Shown here piece after piece: positions 52,001 through 59,954 of a DNA stretch of 64,000 nt (the stretch's first letter is position 1; the number at the start of each line of letters is the position of its first letter). A model generated the notes under the pieces. That model worked only from the letters and a program-made list of their open reading frames with translations. It was not told where the DNA came from and made no database searches. The translations under genes and the position numbers were made by a program. This stretch comes from Halomonas sp. SpR1. GTDB lineage: Bacteria > Pseudomonadota > Gammaproteobacteria > Pseudomonadales > Halomonadaceae. The DNA lies in the NCBI RefSeq assembly GCF_031010175.1, contig NZ_JAUAMB010000021.1:1-64000 (forward strand). Direction: 5' to 3'.

Positions 52001-52619
52001 CGCGCAGTGCGCGCCACAGTTCAGGCTGCCATAGCTGGTGTGTTTCCAGCGGACGGGCTTCGCCGCGGGCGGTGATCAGTACGTCGTTACCTTTTGCCCA
52101 GGCATCCAGCCAGTCGGCGCGGTAGACCTGATACTGGTCGAACAGGTCCGCCAGCCGCTCGGCCAGTTGATAGTGTTTGCGCTGGTCGCGGTCGACCTCT
52201 AAAAAGCGCGCCAGCGGTGCGAACGCTTCCTGCTCGGCAAGGCTGGGTAGCAGGCGCAGTAAACGCCATATCAGCCGCGATTTGTCAAACGGCGAGGTTT
52301 CGGGAACGGCCTCGGTGTCTGCCGTCGTGTGGGTCAGCACCGTGCGGTAGGCTTGCCACAGAAAACGCGCGGGGAGCGTAACGTTCAGCGCCGCCGCTAT
52401 ACCCGCTCCGCCTTGGGCCGGGTCTTCTGCCAATGCCAGCTTTAGCCACTGCCCGATACCGTTGCTCTGCACCAGAATGGTCTCATTCTCAAGCGGCGAA
52501 AGCGGGTGCCGGCGCATCCACTCCACCGCCAAGCCGCGCAAATCTTCCAGGCGATTGGCGTGTACCACCATAAAGCCCGGCGTTAACGGCGTTGGTGAGA
52601 GCAGCGGGTTTGCAGACAT
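49002..52619 (-). CDS. recC: Exodeoxyribonuclease V gamma subunit
   Basis: A 1205-residue RecC. The N-terminal helicase-like domains lack Walker residues but keep the R-C motif style: G-I-G-Q-W-L-K-L near residue 50, and I-I-V-M-V-P-D-I-D-R-Y-A-P near 445. The M-N-D-G-E-Y-P-R motif is near 735 and the long C-terminal nuclease-like fold follows. RecC reads Chi and splits DNA strands. Unlike in E. coli, where recC neighbours ptrA-recB-recD, it is a separate transcription unit here, parted from recBD by pncB and the toxin-antitoxin genes. Its promoter lies in the 192-bp gap shared with the RES-Xre module. Confidence 0.93.
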   Translation of the reverse strand: MSANPLLSPTPLTPGFMVVHANRLEDLRGLAVEWMRRHPLSPLENETILVQSNGIGQWLKLALAEDPAQGGAGIAAALNVTLPARFLWQAYRTVLTHTTADTEAVPETSPFDKSRLIWRLLRLLPSLAEQEAFAPLARFLEVDRDQRKHYQLAERLADLFDQYQVYRADWLDAWAKGNDVLITARGEARPLETHQLWQPELWRALRDDVAKHLGEAGLNSSRAQVHSRFLGAAVQLEGQECPSGLPRRLIIFGISSLPQQTLEALAALSRCCQIVLCVHNPCQFYWADIIEHKDLLRASRYRQRRKAGMPDALDVLGTGDASDALHLHAQPLLAAWGKQGRDYLRLLDEHDDAGNYQTLFEQQALRIDMFEPFSGEERNCLLSQLQDDIRELRPVAETQTHWPALDPANDDSIVFHIAHGPQREVEILHDQLLAAFSADPDLRPRDIIVMVPDIDRYAPHIEAVFGQYRSASGSYNAKPDDPRYIPYTLSDQASRHRLPMMIALEKLLRLPELRLSVSDLLDLLEVPALRSRFGIDEHDLPTLSRWIEGAGIRWGLNAEQRTRLDLPEGLTQNTWAFGLRRLLLGYTVGSADAWQGIEPFDDIGGLEASLAGPLANLLEKLESTWKTFCQPTDAATWVARLRELLETYFLTDDAQESVMLTKLETALQQLLDSTEEAELYDPLPLSMVREHWLGQIDEHSLSQRFLAGAVNFATLMPMRAIPFKRVCLLGMNDGEYPRSQPPLDFDLMGSDYRPGDRSRREDDRYLFLEALLSARQQLYISWVGRSQIDNNLMPPSVLVGQLRDHLEAGWRTQHGEPLLNALTTEHPLQPFSRRYFTQQASDSPAQARLFTYAHEWHALHAPRSESSQGSQPSRLKPDTEQQSTLTLAQLGSFLREPAKAFFNNRLGVYFEQEELTQLDVEPFTLDGLQNWQLQDQLIAAQRHAVDNGQPRMEALHAELERFKGQGVLAVGAFGERMREALAEPMEALFNAYEEALREWPQAVTAPQAVHVEGIERAEGKITLEDWLGELRQDDAGNRCRLLLLSSSLVSQGRGRGQYRWQHLLRPWVAHLAGNIERPMTTQLLSKAGHVRLEPLDAANARYQLEALLSAWCDGMQTPLPLAPQAAFAWLAKLGTPESEHDSDAYAAAETAYEGGRFQTGEVAQSAYLSHQWPSFERLFNDRALGHSFATLSEALYAPLHRSVKG

Positions 52620-52755
52620 GCGCGATGTTTCCTAATGGCTGAGCAGCTTAGTGGGTTATTCCGTCACGGCTAACGCGGTGGCTAAGTGTATGGTGCCATA
52701 AGTTTAGTTCTGAAGCTTGAATCCCTAGCATCCTGGTTAAGAGATGCTATGATGA

Positions 52756-52782
52756 ATATGTGATGCATATAAGTTGCATATT
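52756..52782. promoter_or_regulatory. Operator-like repeats upstream of the RES-Xre module
   Basis: ATATG (52756-52760) and CATAT (52766-52770) form an inverted repeat. GATGCATAT (52762-52770) and GTTGCATAT (52773-52781) are direct repeats. They lie 30-55 bp before the Xre start, in the gap shared with recC, where autoregulation by Xre is expected. The same site could influence recC. Confidence 0.5.
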
Positions 52783-52811
52783 AGCTGTGTAAGCGTAGCA
52801 GGAGGTTGTCG

Positions 52812-53243
52812 ATGGCAGTGGGCACGGTAAAAGAATCTCTCAATGCGCCTTCTGAGTATCGGGTGCCCGACTCGTTCGAGCGATTTTTGGCTGACTTGAA
52901 GGGCGTTGCTCGCGAAGAGCGTCACCCACTGATTAACCCGAGGTTGTTCGCCAGCGCATTGAGTATCGATATCCAAACGCTGGCCACTCAAGCGCATGTC
53001 CACCGCACGACGATCTCACGTGCTCAGGGGGCGGAAAAACTACAACGCTATCTGCGGGATGCACTTCGAGTGCTCGGCGCTGCGGCAGATATTAATGGTG
53101 ATTTTCATGACGCCTTGTTTTGGTTTCGCAATGAACCTCTTGGTGCGTTTGACTATAAAACGCCCGAGCAACTCGTAAGTGAGGGACGCGCAGATGACCT
53201 GCTGCGTTATGTTCAGGCGCTACAAGCGGGTGTGGTGGGATGA
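52812..53243 (+). CDS. Xre/MbcA/ParS-type antitoxin
   Basis: About 143 residues from ATG 52812, with an ideal AGGAGG six bases upstream. The N-terminal part has a helix-turn-helix (I-D-I-Q-T-L-A-T-Q-A-H-V-H-R-T-T-I-S-R near residues 55-75). The C-terminal toxin-binding domain (DUF2384-like) ends with F-W-F-R-N-E-P-L-G-A-F-D-Y-K-T-P-E-Q-L near 105-123. It neutralises the RES toxin encoded next with a 4-nt overlap and should repress the shared promoter. Confidence 0.88.
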   Translation: MAVGTVKESLNAPSEYRVPDSFERFLADLKGVAREERHPLINPRLFASALSIDIQTLATQAHVHRTTISRAQGAEKLQRYLRDALRVLGAAADINGDFHDALFWFRNEPLGAFDYKTPEQLVSEGRADDLLRYVQALQAGVVG

Positions 53244-53758
53244 TATTGCTGCCAGAGCTAAAAACTCAGGCATACCGTGTGCATGTTCCGCGTTGGGCAT
53301 TTTCACCTACCAGCGGGGCTGGTGCGAGAGAGCATGGCGGGCGGCTGAACCGTGTTGGTGTAGATGCGTTATATCTCTCGCTTGAGGAACAGACCGCGTT
53401 AGCGGAGTACAAACAGCTTTCTGCATTGATGCCGCCTGGGCTGATTGTTAGCTATACGGTCAGCGTGACTAGTATTGTCGATTTTCGATCAGGTTATAAC
53501 TCAAAATGGGATAGCCTGTGGCAAGAGCTTAACTGTGACTGGCGTAAGTATTGGTTTAATCAGCGTATTGAGCCGCCTAGCTGGTTACTAGGCGATATGG
53601 CACTGGAGCAAGGTGCTAAGGGAATACTTTTTCCTTCGTTGGCATACGGCTCAGGCACCAACCTCGTTCTGTATACCGAAACACTAGCAGAAAACGATGT
53701 ATTAGACGTCTACGACCCCCAAAGTGATTTGCCACGTGATGCGAGCTCCTGGCAGTAA
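53240..53758 (+). CDS. RES-domain toxin
   Basis: A 172-residue RES toxin. The conserved Arg is R13 in Q-A-Y-R, Y-L-S-L follows at 45-48 with the Glu in L-A-E near 56, and the Ser is in F-P-S-L near 132. RES toxins deplete NAD+ by glycohydrolysis or phosphorolysis. It lies downstream of its Xre antitoxin with a 4-nt ATGA overlap. The module sits divergent from recC and close to pncB, an NAD-salvage gene (about 3.8 kb away); this may be chance. Confidence 0.86.
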   Translation: MILLPELKTQAYRVHVPRWAFSPTSGAGAREHGGRLNRVGVDALYLSLEEQTALAEYKQLSALMPPGLIVSYTVSVTSIVDFRSGYNSKWDSLWQELNCDWRKYWFNQRIEPPSWLLGDMALEQGAKGILFPSLAYGSGTNLVLYTETLAENDVLDVYDPQSDLPRDASSWQ

Positions 53759-53860
53759 TTACTTTTAATAAACTTACTTATGCGACCTCTTCCCTTGCGC
53801 GAACGCCCTAGCATCGCCAAGCTATGCGGATACCGTGGACAACGCTAAGAGAGATCTCCA

Positions 53861-55543
53861 ATGACCGACCCTACTAATAATTCCCGCCGCCACTCTGCTC
53901 AAGTAGTCGATGGCCCAGGCAAAGCCGCCAGCCGCGCCATGTTGCGCGCCGTGGGTTTTAATGATGAAGATTTCAAAAAGCCCCAGGTAGGTATTGCCTC
54001 TACCTGGAGCATGGTGACGCCTTGCAATAGCCATATTAACGAGCTAGCCGAGTTTGCCCGCGATGGCGCCGATGCGGGCGGCGGTAAGGGTGTGATTTTC
54101 AATACCATCACCATTTCCGATGGTATTGCCAATGGCACCGAAGGTATGAAGTACTCGCTGGTGTCGCGGGAAGTGATCGCCGACTCCATCGAAACTGTGG
54201 CGGGCTGCGAAGGCTTTGACGGCCTGGTCGCCATTGGTGGCTGCGATAAGAACATGCCGGGCTGCCTGATGGGCTTGGCGCGCTTGAACCGCCCCAGCGT
54301 GTTTGTTTACGGCGGCACTATTATGCCCGGTAAAGGGCATACCGATATCGTGTCGGTGTTTGAAGCCATGGGCGCGCACTCCCGCGGCGATATCGATCTC
54401 ATCGAACTTAAAAACATCGAAGAGACGGCGATTCCAGGCCCCGGTTCCTGCGGCGGTATGTACACAGCTAATACCATGGCCTCGGCCATTGAAGCCTTGG
54501 GCATGAGTCTGCCGGGCAGCTCGGCACAAAACGCCATCTCCCAAGAGAAGCGTGACGACTGTAAAGCCGCGGGCGAAGCGGTGCTGGCGCTACTGGCCGA
54601 CGATATCAAACCGTCCGATATCATGACCCGTGAGGCGTTTGAGAACGCGATTACCGTGGTGATTGCCCTGGGCGGTTCTACCAACGCGGTGCTGCATCTT
54701 ATCGGTATGGCGCGCACCATTGGTGTTGAGCTTTCGCTTGCTGACTTTACCGAGATTGGAAAGCGCGTACCGGTGCTGGCAGATCTGCGCCCCAGCGGCC
54801 ACTACATGATGAGCGAGCTGGTGGCGATTGGTGGTATTCAGCCGCTGATGAAAATGCTACTGGATGCAGGCCTGCTCAACGGCGAGTGTTTAACCGTCAC
54901 GGGTAAAACCCTGGAAGAGAACTTGGCTGAGGTCGAGCCTTATCCTGCTGAACCGCCGATCATCGCCCCCTTAGGCAACCCGATTAAAGCGGAGAGCCAT
55001 CTGCGCATGCTTTACGGCAACCTCGCGCCGGAAGGCGCGGTAGCGAAGATTACCGGCAAAGAGGGCACGCGCTTCTCTGGCTCGGCACGGGTGTTCGGTT
55101 CGGAAGAAGAGGCCCAGGCACGCATTAACGATGGCACCGTGGTCGCTGGTGATGTGGTGGTGATTCGTTATGAAGGCCCCAAAGGTGGTCCCGGCATGCG
55201 CGAAATGCTTACGCCGACCTCGGCGATTATGGGCCGTGGCCTGGGCAACGACGTAGCGCTGATTACCGATGGGCGTTTCTCCGGTGGCAGCCACGGTTTT
55301 GTGGTTGGCCATGTGTCGCCGGAAGCTTTCGACGGCGGCCCGCTGGCGCTGGTGGAAGATGGCGACATCATCACCATTGACGCCGTGGCCGATACGATTG
55401 ACATGCGTGTGCCTGAAGAAGAACTTATGCGCCGGAAAGCGGCGTGGCAGCGGCCTGAGCCGCGCTATACGCGGGGCGTGCTGGCCAAGTATGCACGCTT
55501 GGTTAGCTCGGCCAGTACCGGTGCGGTGACCGACCAGGAATAG
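53861..55543 (+). CDS. ilvD: Dihydroxy-acid dehydratase
   Basis: A 560-residue Fe-S dehydratase of branched-chain amino-acid and pantothenate synthesis that converts 2,3-dihydroxy-isovalerate to 2-oxoisovalerate. Cluster Cys residues: C-N-S-H near 50, G-C-D-K-N-M-P-G-C near 127-135 and [12 protein letters not shown] near 192-203. The C-terminal blocks P-G-M-R-E-M-L near 445 and T-D-G-R-F-S-G-G near 467 are intact. The length is that of the shorter IlvD/EDD branch. A strong terminator follows. Confidence 0.95.
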   Translation: MTDPTNNSRRHSAQVVDGPGKAASRAMLRAVGFNDEDFKKPQVGIASTWSMVTPCNSHINELAEFARDGADAGGGKGVIFNTITISDGIANGTEGMKYSLVSREVIADSIETVAGCEGFDGLVAIGGCDKNMPGCLMGLARLNRPSVFVYGGTIMPGKGHTDIVSVFEAMGAHSRGDIDLIELKNIEETAIPGPGSCGGMYTANTMASAIEALGMSLPGSSAQNAISQEKRDDCKAAGEAVLALLADDIKPSDIMTREAFENAITVVIALGGSTNAVLHLIGMARTIGVELSLADFTEIGKRVPVLADLRPSGHYMMSELVAIGGIQPLMKMLLDAGLLNGECLTVTGKTLEENLAEVEPYPAEPPIIAPLGNPIKAESHLRMLYGNLAPEGAVAKITGKEGTRFSGSARVFGSEEEAQARINDGTVVAGDVVVIRYEGPKGGPGMREMLTPTSAIMGRGLGNDVALITDGRFSGGSHGFVVGHVSPEAFDGGPLALVEDGDIITIDAVADTIDMRVPEEELMRRKAAWQRPEPRYTRGVLAKYARLVSSASTGAVTDQE

Positions 55544-55594
55544 CCGCGTTGCCGTGATGAGCGTCTTGTCATGAACTGGTTGTCATAAAGCGTT

Positions 55595-55632
55595 AAAGCG
55601 CAAGGCTTACTATAAGAGCCTTGCGCTTTTTA
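55595..55632 (+). terminator. Rho-independent terminator of ilvD
   Basis: AAAGCGCAAGGCT (55595-55607) pairs with AGCCTTGCGCTTT (55617-55629) over 13 bp with a 9-nt loop, ending in TTTTTAA. It is 51 nt after the ilvD stop. Confidence 0.88.
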
Positions 55633-55653
55633 ATTGGATAACAGGTGGTTGAG

Positions 55654-56850
55654 ATGATGGAGCCAACGCAGACACGTGGGCGCATAGGTGAAGTTTTTTG
55701 GGCATTTTTAGCGCTGGGCTTAACGTCGTTTGGTGGCCCGGTGGCGCATCTGGGGTATTTTCGTACGGCCTTTGTCGAGCGGCGGCAGTGGTTAACCGAA
55801 AGCGCCTACGCTGATCTAGTGGCGCTGTGTCAGTTCTTACCGGGGCCTGCCAGTAGCCAGGTGGGCTTTGCCCTGGGCTTAATGCGTGCGGGGCCTTGGG
55901 GCGCGGCCATGGCCTGGCTGGCGTTTACGCTACCTTCGGCGATCATTCTGGTGCTGTTTGCCTTTGGCGCAGCGGTGCTGGATGGCCCCATTGCCAGCGG
56001 CATTATTCACGGTTTAAAAGTGGTGGCGGTGGCGATTGTGGCCCACGCAGTGTGGGGCATGGCACGCAACCTCTGTCCGGATAAAACCCGCGCGGGGATC
56101 GCGCTTGCGGCGGTATTTACGGTGGTGCTGGTTAGCGGCCCGTTGGGCCAGGTGGCGGCGATTATATTGGGTGGCCTGGTTGGGCTAGCACTTTGTCGCA
56201 ATAGTACTGCTGCCACAACAAGTGAGTGGCTGCATTTTCGGGTATCCAGCCGGGCAGGTATGGTGGCGTTGGGGCTATTCGGTGGTCTGTTGGTTCTGCT
56301 GCCACTACTGGCGGGAGCCGCTGCCTGGCTGGATATTGCCGATGCATTTTACCGCTCCGGCGCGCTGGTGTTTGGCGGTGGGCATGTGGTGCTACCACTG
56401 CTCGAAGCCGAGGTGGTGCAATCGGGCTGGATTACCCCGGATGAATTTTTGGCAGGCTATGGCGCAGCGCAGGCGGTGCCGGGCCCGTTATTTACCTTTG
56501 CGGCTTATTTAGGCGCGCTGCTGCCCGGTATAAATGCTGTCGCCGGTGCATTGCTGGCACTGCTGGCGATCTTTATCCCCGGCTTTTTGCTGTTAGTCGG
56601 CGTGCTGCCGTTTTGGAACCAATTTCGTCAGTGGGAAAGCGCCCAGGCGCTGATGCGTGGTGCCAATGCAGCGGTAGTAGGCATTTTAGGCGCAGCGCTT
56701 TATCAGCCGGTGTGGACAAGCGCTATCATTGGTGCAGAAGAGTTTGTGCTGGCGCTCACCGGTTTCTTGCTATTAACCGTTTGGAAACTGCCCGCCTGGG
56801 TAGTGGTGGCGCTAGTGGCGGTTGCAGGAGTATTTATTCCTCTTCAGTAG
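55654..56850 (+). CDS. chrA: Chromate efflux transporter
   Basis: About 398 residues from the ATG at 55654 (AGGTGG upstream); an in-frame GTG at 55645 also exists. It has two tandem CHR domains. The first opens with L-G-L-T-S-F-G-G-P-V-A-H-L-G-Y-F (residues 17-32) and contains F-L-P-G-P-A-S-S-Q near 65. The second has G-G-H-V-V-L-P-L-L near 245 and V-P-G-P-L-F-T-F-A near 275. ChrA exports chromate, probably by sulfate-like antiport. It is single-copy and long-chain with about ten to twelve helices. No chrB regulator is next to it. Confidence 0.88.
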   Translation: MMEPTQTRGRIGEVFWAFLALGLTSFGGPVAHLGYFRTAFVERRQWLTESAYADLVALCQFLPGPASSQVGFALGLMRAGPWGAAMAWLAFTLPSAIILVLFAFGAAVLDGPIASGIIHGLKVVAVAIVAHAVWGMARNLCPDKTRAGIALAAVFTVVLVSGPLGQVAAIILGGLVGLALCRNSTAATTSEWLHFRVSSRAGMVALGLFGGLLVLLPLLAGAAAWLDIADAFYRSGALVFGGGHVVLPLLEAEVVQSGWITPDEFLAGYGAAQAVPGPLFTFAAYLGALLPGINAVAGALLALLAIFIPGFLLLVGVLPFWNQFRQWESAQALMRGANAAVVGILGAALYQPVWTSAIIGAEEFVLALTGFLLLTVWKLPAWVVVALVAVAGVFIPLQ

Positions 56851-56989
56851 GAGTCGTTGCGTCAAACTACTGGGCATGATGGCTAATAAACCAACGCTTG
56901 TGCTGTGTGCGCCTAAAGTTTTACCTACTTAGTGGTTATCTTCTACGCTGGTAAAGGTGCAATTAATGGCAAACGTGGGAGACGTCATT

Positions 56990-57208
56990 ATGACCGACAT
57001 GGGAGTGTGTGCTTGTACAGGCTGTGAGCATCAGGTTTCCAGCGAGGATGCGGCTATCAGTGAAGGGCGCACCTATTGCTGTACTGCATGTGCCGCTGGT
57101 CACCCTGCAGGAAGGGAGTGTATCCATGAGGGGTGTGCCTGCAATGAACTTAACCGACCCCCTGCTGGGGAAGAGGTAATGGAAGAGCCCAGTAATATGC
57201 AGTTTTAA
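56990..57208 (+). CDS. Bacterial metallothionein
   Basis: 72 residues from ATG 56990 (GGGAG eight bases upstream); an earlier ATG at 56966 would add eight. Nine Cys cluster as C-A-C-T-G-C near residues 7-12, Y-C-C-T-A-C near 31-36 and C-I-H-E-G-C-A-C near 46-53, with A-G-H-P-A-G between, the plan of SmtA/BmtA-type metallothioneins. It should bind Zn or Cd in the cytosol. It sits after chrA, which gives a metal-resistance flavour, but the 140-bp gap suggests its own promoter. Confidence 0.86.
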   Translation: MTDMGVCACTGCEHQVSSEDAAISEGRTYCCTACAAGHPAGRECIHEGCACNELNRPPAGEEVMEEPSNMQF

Positions 57209-57250
57209 CCTACTACATCGCTTTACTGTAAAATTGACAAGGAGTCTGCA

Positions 57251-57427
57251 ATGTCTAGACAAGCCCGTATCGAACCCGTTATTGATGCCGATGATCTTAA
57301 CGAGACTGTCACAGGGTGGCTGGTAATCGATGAGACAGTGCCCGAAAACGAAGTCGTCGTTTCCGAACATACCTCCAAGAAAGAGGCTATTCAGGCTGCA
57401 GAGGCGTTAGAGCAGCGCGAAGATTAA
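57251..57427 (+). CDS. Small acidic protein, unknown
   Basis: A 58-codon frame with AAGGAG seven bases before ATG 57251, so very likely translated. The product has a beta-like middle (T-G-W-L-V-I-D-E) and an acidic helical tail (K-K-E-A-I-Q-A-A-E-A-L-E-Q). I do not recognise a family. It follows the metallothionein by 42 nt on the same strand and may be co-transcribed, and a hairpin follows. Confidence 0.6.
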   Translation: MSRQARIEPVIDADDLNETVTGWLVIDETVPENEVVVSEHTSKKEAIQAAEALEQRED

Positions 57428-57444
57428 CGGCTATCTAAATATAA

Positions 57445-57468
57445 AACGCCTCGCTTAAGCGAGGCGTT
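57445..57468. terminator. Bidirectional terminator
   Basis: The palindrome AACGCCTCGC/GCGAGGCGTT with a 4-nt TTAA centre lies between the 58-codon gene and a convergent XRE gene. A T-rich tail (TTTTATATTT) on the minus strand makes it strongest for the XRE gene. Confidence 0.78.
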
Positions 57469-57481
57469 GATTGGCTCTCGG

Positions 57482-57754
57482 CTATGGCGCCTCCAGCTCT
57501 AAGGTGCGACGCAGGGCGTTAAGTTCATCCACTCCCAGGTGCTCAAGCCTTCCGGCGAGCAGGTCGCTAATTTTCTGTACGGGAAGCCCTGCCCGGCGGG
57601 CAATTTCTCGGCTTCCTAGGTCTGATACGGCGATCAGACGTGTGATAATACGCATTAACCGCGTACGTTTTTCAAGTTCCCTGACGTCGAGGTCAGGGCT
57701 GCTTCGCGGAGGATCAAGCTGTTCCGCAGTGGCAGTTGCGCGTGCCGTGCTCAT
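57482..57754 (-). CDS. Small XRE-type DNA-binding protein
   Basis: 90 residues. The C-terminal half is an XRE/HTH_37-type helix-turn-helix (S-R-E-I-A-R-R-A-G-L-P-V-Q-K-I-S-D-L-L near residues 48-66). Such small proteins are often antitoxins or repressors. No toxin gene adjoins it: the plus-strand gene on its left is the 58-codon protein and on its right purE is divergent. The N-terminal 25 residues are probably disordered (Pro, Thr, Ser). Confidence 0.75.
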   Translation of the reverse strand: MSTARATATAEQLDPPRSSPDLDVRELEKRTRLMRIITRLIAVSDLGSREIARRAGLPVQKISDLLAGRLEHLGVDELNALRRTLELEAP

Positions 57755-57973
57755 GTGGCTCCATCAGTCTGAAATGACAATCACACAATGCCGCCAACCG
57801 GTGCGTATTTCAATGCCTATTTTGATGAAAATTTCACGACCTCGGCAAAGCCCGCAAACGCCGTGGCTCTGGTAGACTATCCGCCTTCCAATTTTGATGT
57901 GTGCCTGACGCGGCGCACGCTGTTTTTTAATTCAGTTTCGCTTTTTATAGGCCGTTGGGCCGAGGAGTTTTGC

Positions 57974-58489
57974 ATGTCGTCGAACAGCGCACCCAAGGTG
58001 GGCGTGATCATGGGATCCAAATCTGATTGGCCGGTCATGGAGCACGCGGTTTCCATGCTGGAGCGTTTGGGTGTGGCTTATGAAACTCGCGTGGTGTCAG
58101 CGCACCGCACGCCTGACCTGCTGTTCGACTATGCCAAGAGTGCTGCCGACCGCGGCTTGCAGGTGATTGTGGCGGGCGCAGGCGGCGCTGCCCACTTGCC
58201 GGGTATGGTGGCTTCGCAAACAGCGCTGCCGGTGCTGGGTGTGCCGGTGGAGTCGAAAGCCTTGAAAGGCCTGGATTCGCTGCTCTCGATTGCGCAGATG
58301 CCGGGCGGTATCGCGGTGGGTACATTGGCGATCGGCAAAGCGGGTGCTACCAACGCAGGTTTGCTGGCGGCGCAAATTGTCGGCCTGCAAGATGCGGCCG
58401 TACGCAGCGCAGTAGAGGCATTTCGCGCTGAGCAAACGCAGAAAGTTCTCGATAACCCGGATCCGCGCCCCGAGCCGGAAGCAGAATAG
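57974..58489 (+). CDS. purE: N5-carboxyaminoimidazole ribonucleotide mutase
   Basis: 171 residues from ATG 57974 with GGAG seven bases upstream; the open frame extends upstream to 57788 but this is spacer. [10 protein letters not shown] at residues 10-19 and S-A-H-R-T-P near 48-53 (catalytic His) are the PurE active-site blocks, and G-G-A-A-H-L-P-G near 80. It catalyses the N5-CAIR to CAIR step in purine synthesis. purK follows 11 nt downstream, as in most bacteria. Confidence 0.94.
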   Translation: MSSNSAPKVGVIMGSKSDWPVMEHAVSMLERLGVAYETRVVSAHRTPDLLFDYAKSAADRGLQVIVAGAGGAAHLPGMVASQTALPVLGVPVESKALKGLDSLLSIAQMPGGIAVGTLAIGKAGATNAGLLAAQIVGLQDAAVRSAVEAFRAEQTQKVLDNPDPRPEPEAE

Positions 58490-58500
58490 GGAGTCTGGCC

Positions 58501-59670
58501 ATGAACTCTGGTATTGCAAAGAGCGCCGTTGTCAAAACCGACGTTGTAAAAAACATCGGCGTACTTGGCGCAGGCCAATTAGGGCGTATGTTGGCGCTGG
58601 CAGGTTATCCGCTGGGTAATCGCTTCACCTTTCTGGATACTACGGGCAACCCCAGTGCGGGCATCGGCGACGTTATTGTTGATCCCGATAATCAGCACTT
58701 GGCTGAGTTTTTAGCCAAGGTTGACGTAGTGACCTACGAGTTTGAGCACTTACCCGTTCAACTGGTGCGTGAAATTGAACAGCACAAGCCGGTCTACCCC
58801 AGCAGCCGAGCCATTGAAGTGTGCCAGAACCGGGTCGAAGAGAAGACGCTGTTTGATCGCTTGGGCATCCCTACGCCTGCTTACCGGGTGGTTGAGAGCG
58901 CCGAGCAGCTTGAAGCGGCTGCCCGTGAATTGGGTTGCCCGGTGGTGGCCAAGTCGGTCACTGAGGGCTACGACGGCAAAGGCCAGGCGGTCTTGAAGCA
59001 GCCTGAACAGGCGGGCGAGGCGTGGAACGCTATCGGTCACGCGCAGTTGGTCGTTGAGGCCTTTGTCGACTTCGTGCGCGAAGTTTCGATGATCGCCGTG
59101 CGCGGTCGCGATGGCGAGGTGGTTTTTTACCCCATGGCGGAAAACCAGCACGTCGATGGCATTTTGCGCTACTCGGTGGCGCCGCTGCCGGATCTGGACG
59201 CCAGCGTTCAGCAGACCGCTGATGGCTATATTCGTGCTCTGCTCGATGAGTTGGACTATGTAGGCGTGCTGGCGCTAGAGCTGTTTCAAACCCGCGATGG
59301 CAGCCTACTGGCTAACGAAATGGCGCCCCGCGTACATAACTCCGGCCATTGGACGATGGACGGCGCAGTGACCAGCCAGTTTGAGAACCACCTGCGTGCG
59401 ATACAGGGCCTGCCCTTAGGCGATACCCAAGCGATTGCCCCCACCTGCATGATTAATGTGATTGGTCGTGAAGGCGACAACTCGGCGATTCTAGCGCTTG
59501 CCAATACGCACCTGCATCGCTACGACAAAGCGGAGCGCGCCGGACGTAAGCTCGCCCACATCAATATCCTCGCGCCTAACCACGCTGAGCTGCTGGAAAA
59601 AGTGAACGCCTGCAGCGCCTTACTGCCGGAGGCGCCGTCCCCAGCCTTAAGCTTCTCCATTAAGCAGTAG
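58501..59670 (+). CDS. purK: N5-carboxyaminoimidazole ribonucleotide synthase
   Basis: 389 residues of the ATP-grasp fold. G-V-L-G-A-G-Q-L-G-R-M near residues 20-30 binds AIR/phosphate. K-S-V-T-E-G-Y-D-G-K-G near 156-166 and the E-x-N-segment N-E-M-A-P-R-V-H-N-S-G-H near 270-281 bind ATP and Mg. It makes N5-CAIR from AIR, ATP and bicarbonate, feeding PurE. It is co-transcribed with purE and has an extra N-terminal 15 residues before the usual start. Confidence 0.94.
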   Translation: MNSGIAKSAVVKTDVVKNIGVLGAGQLGRMLALAGYPLGNRFTFLDTTGNPSAGIGDVIVDPDNQHLAEFLAKVDVVTYEFEHLPVQLVREIEQHKPVYPSSRAIEVCQNRVEEKTLFDRLGIPTPAYRVVESAEQLEAAARELGCPVVAKSVTEGYDGKGQAVLKQPEQAGEAWNAIGHAQLVVEAFVDFVREVSMIAVRGRDGEVVFYPMAENQHVDGILRYSVAPLPDLDASVQQTADGYIRALLDELDYVGVLALELFQTRDGSLLANEMAPRVHNSGHWTMDGAVTSQFENHLRAIQGLPLGDTQAIAPTCMINVIGREGDNSAILALANTHLHRYDKAERAGRKLAHINILAPNHAELLEKVNACSALLPEAPSPALSFSIKQ

Positions 59671-59954
59671 CGCCACAAGCCGCCTTCTCTAAACTGCACC
59701 CCAGCCATTGGATTAACTTCCAAGGGCTGAGGTGTATTTGATTTTAGGTGAGTAGTGAAAGTAGCGTTTTTCAAAATTCATGAAATTTAACAATTCTTGC
59801 AGTGCTAAGTATTATTTTTTTATTTATTCTGGCCTCATTAGGTCATCTGATCCTCTTCTTTTGCATATGATCAGTCTAATTTATTTTAGATATTTGAATT
59901 TATTGATTTTATAAGTCTTCAACATATTACAAAAAAATATATGGAAGGTTGTGA
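59671..59954. other. AT-rich gap upstream of the diguanylate cyclase gene
   Basis: No gene. Strongly AT-rich from 59760 on; it probably holds the promoter of the cyclase gene. GGAAGG precedes the next ATG. No clear hairpin terminator for purEK was found. Confidence 0.4.
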
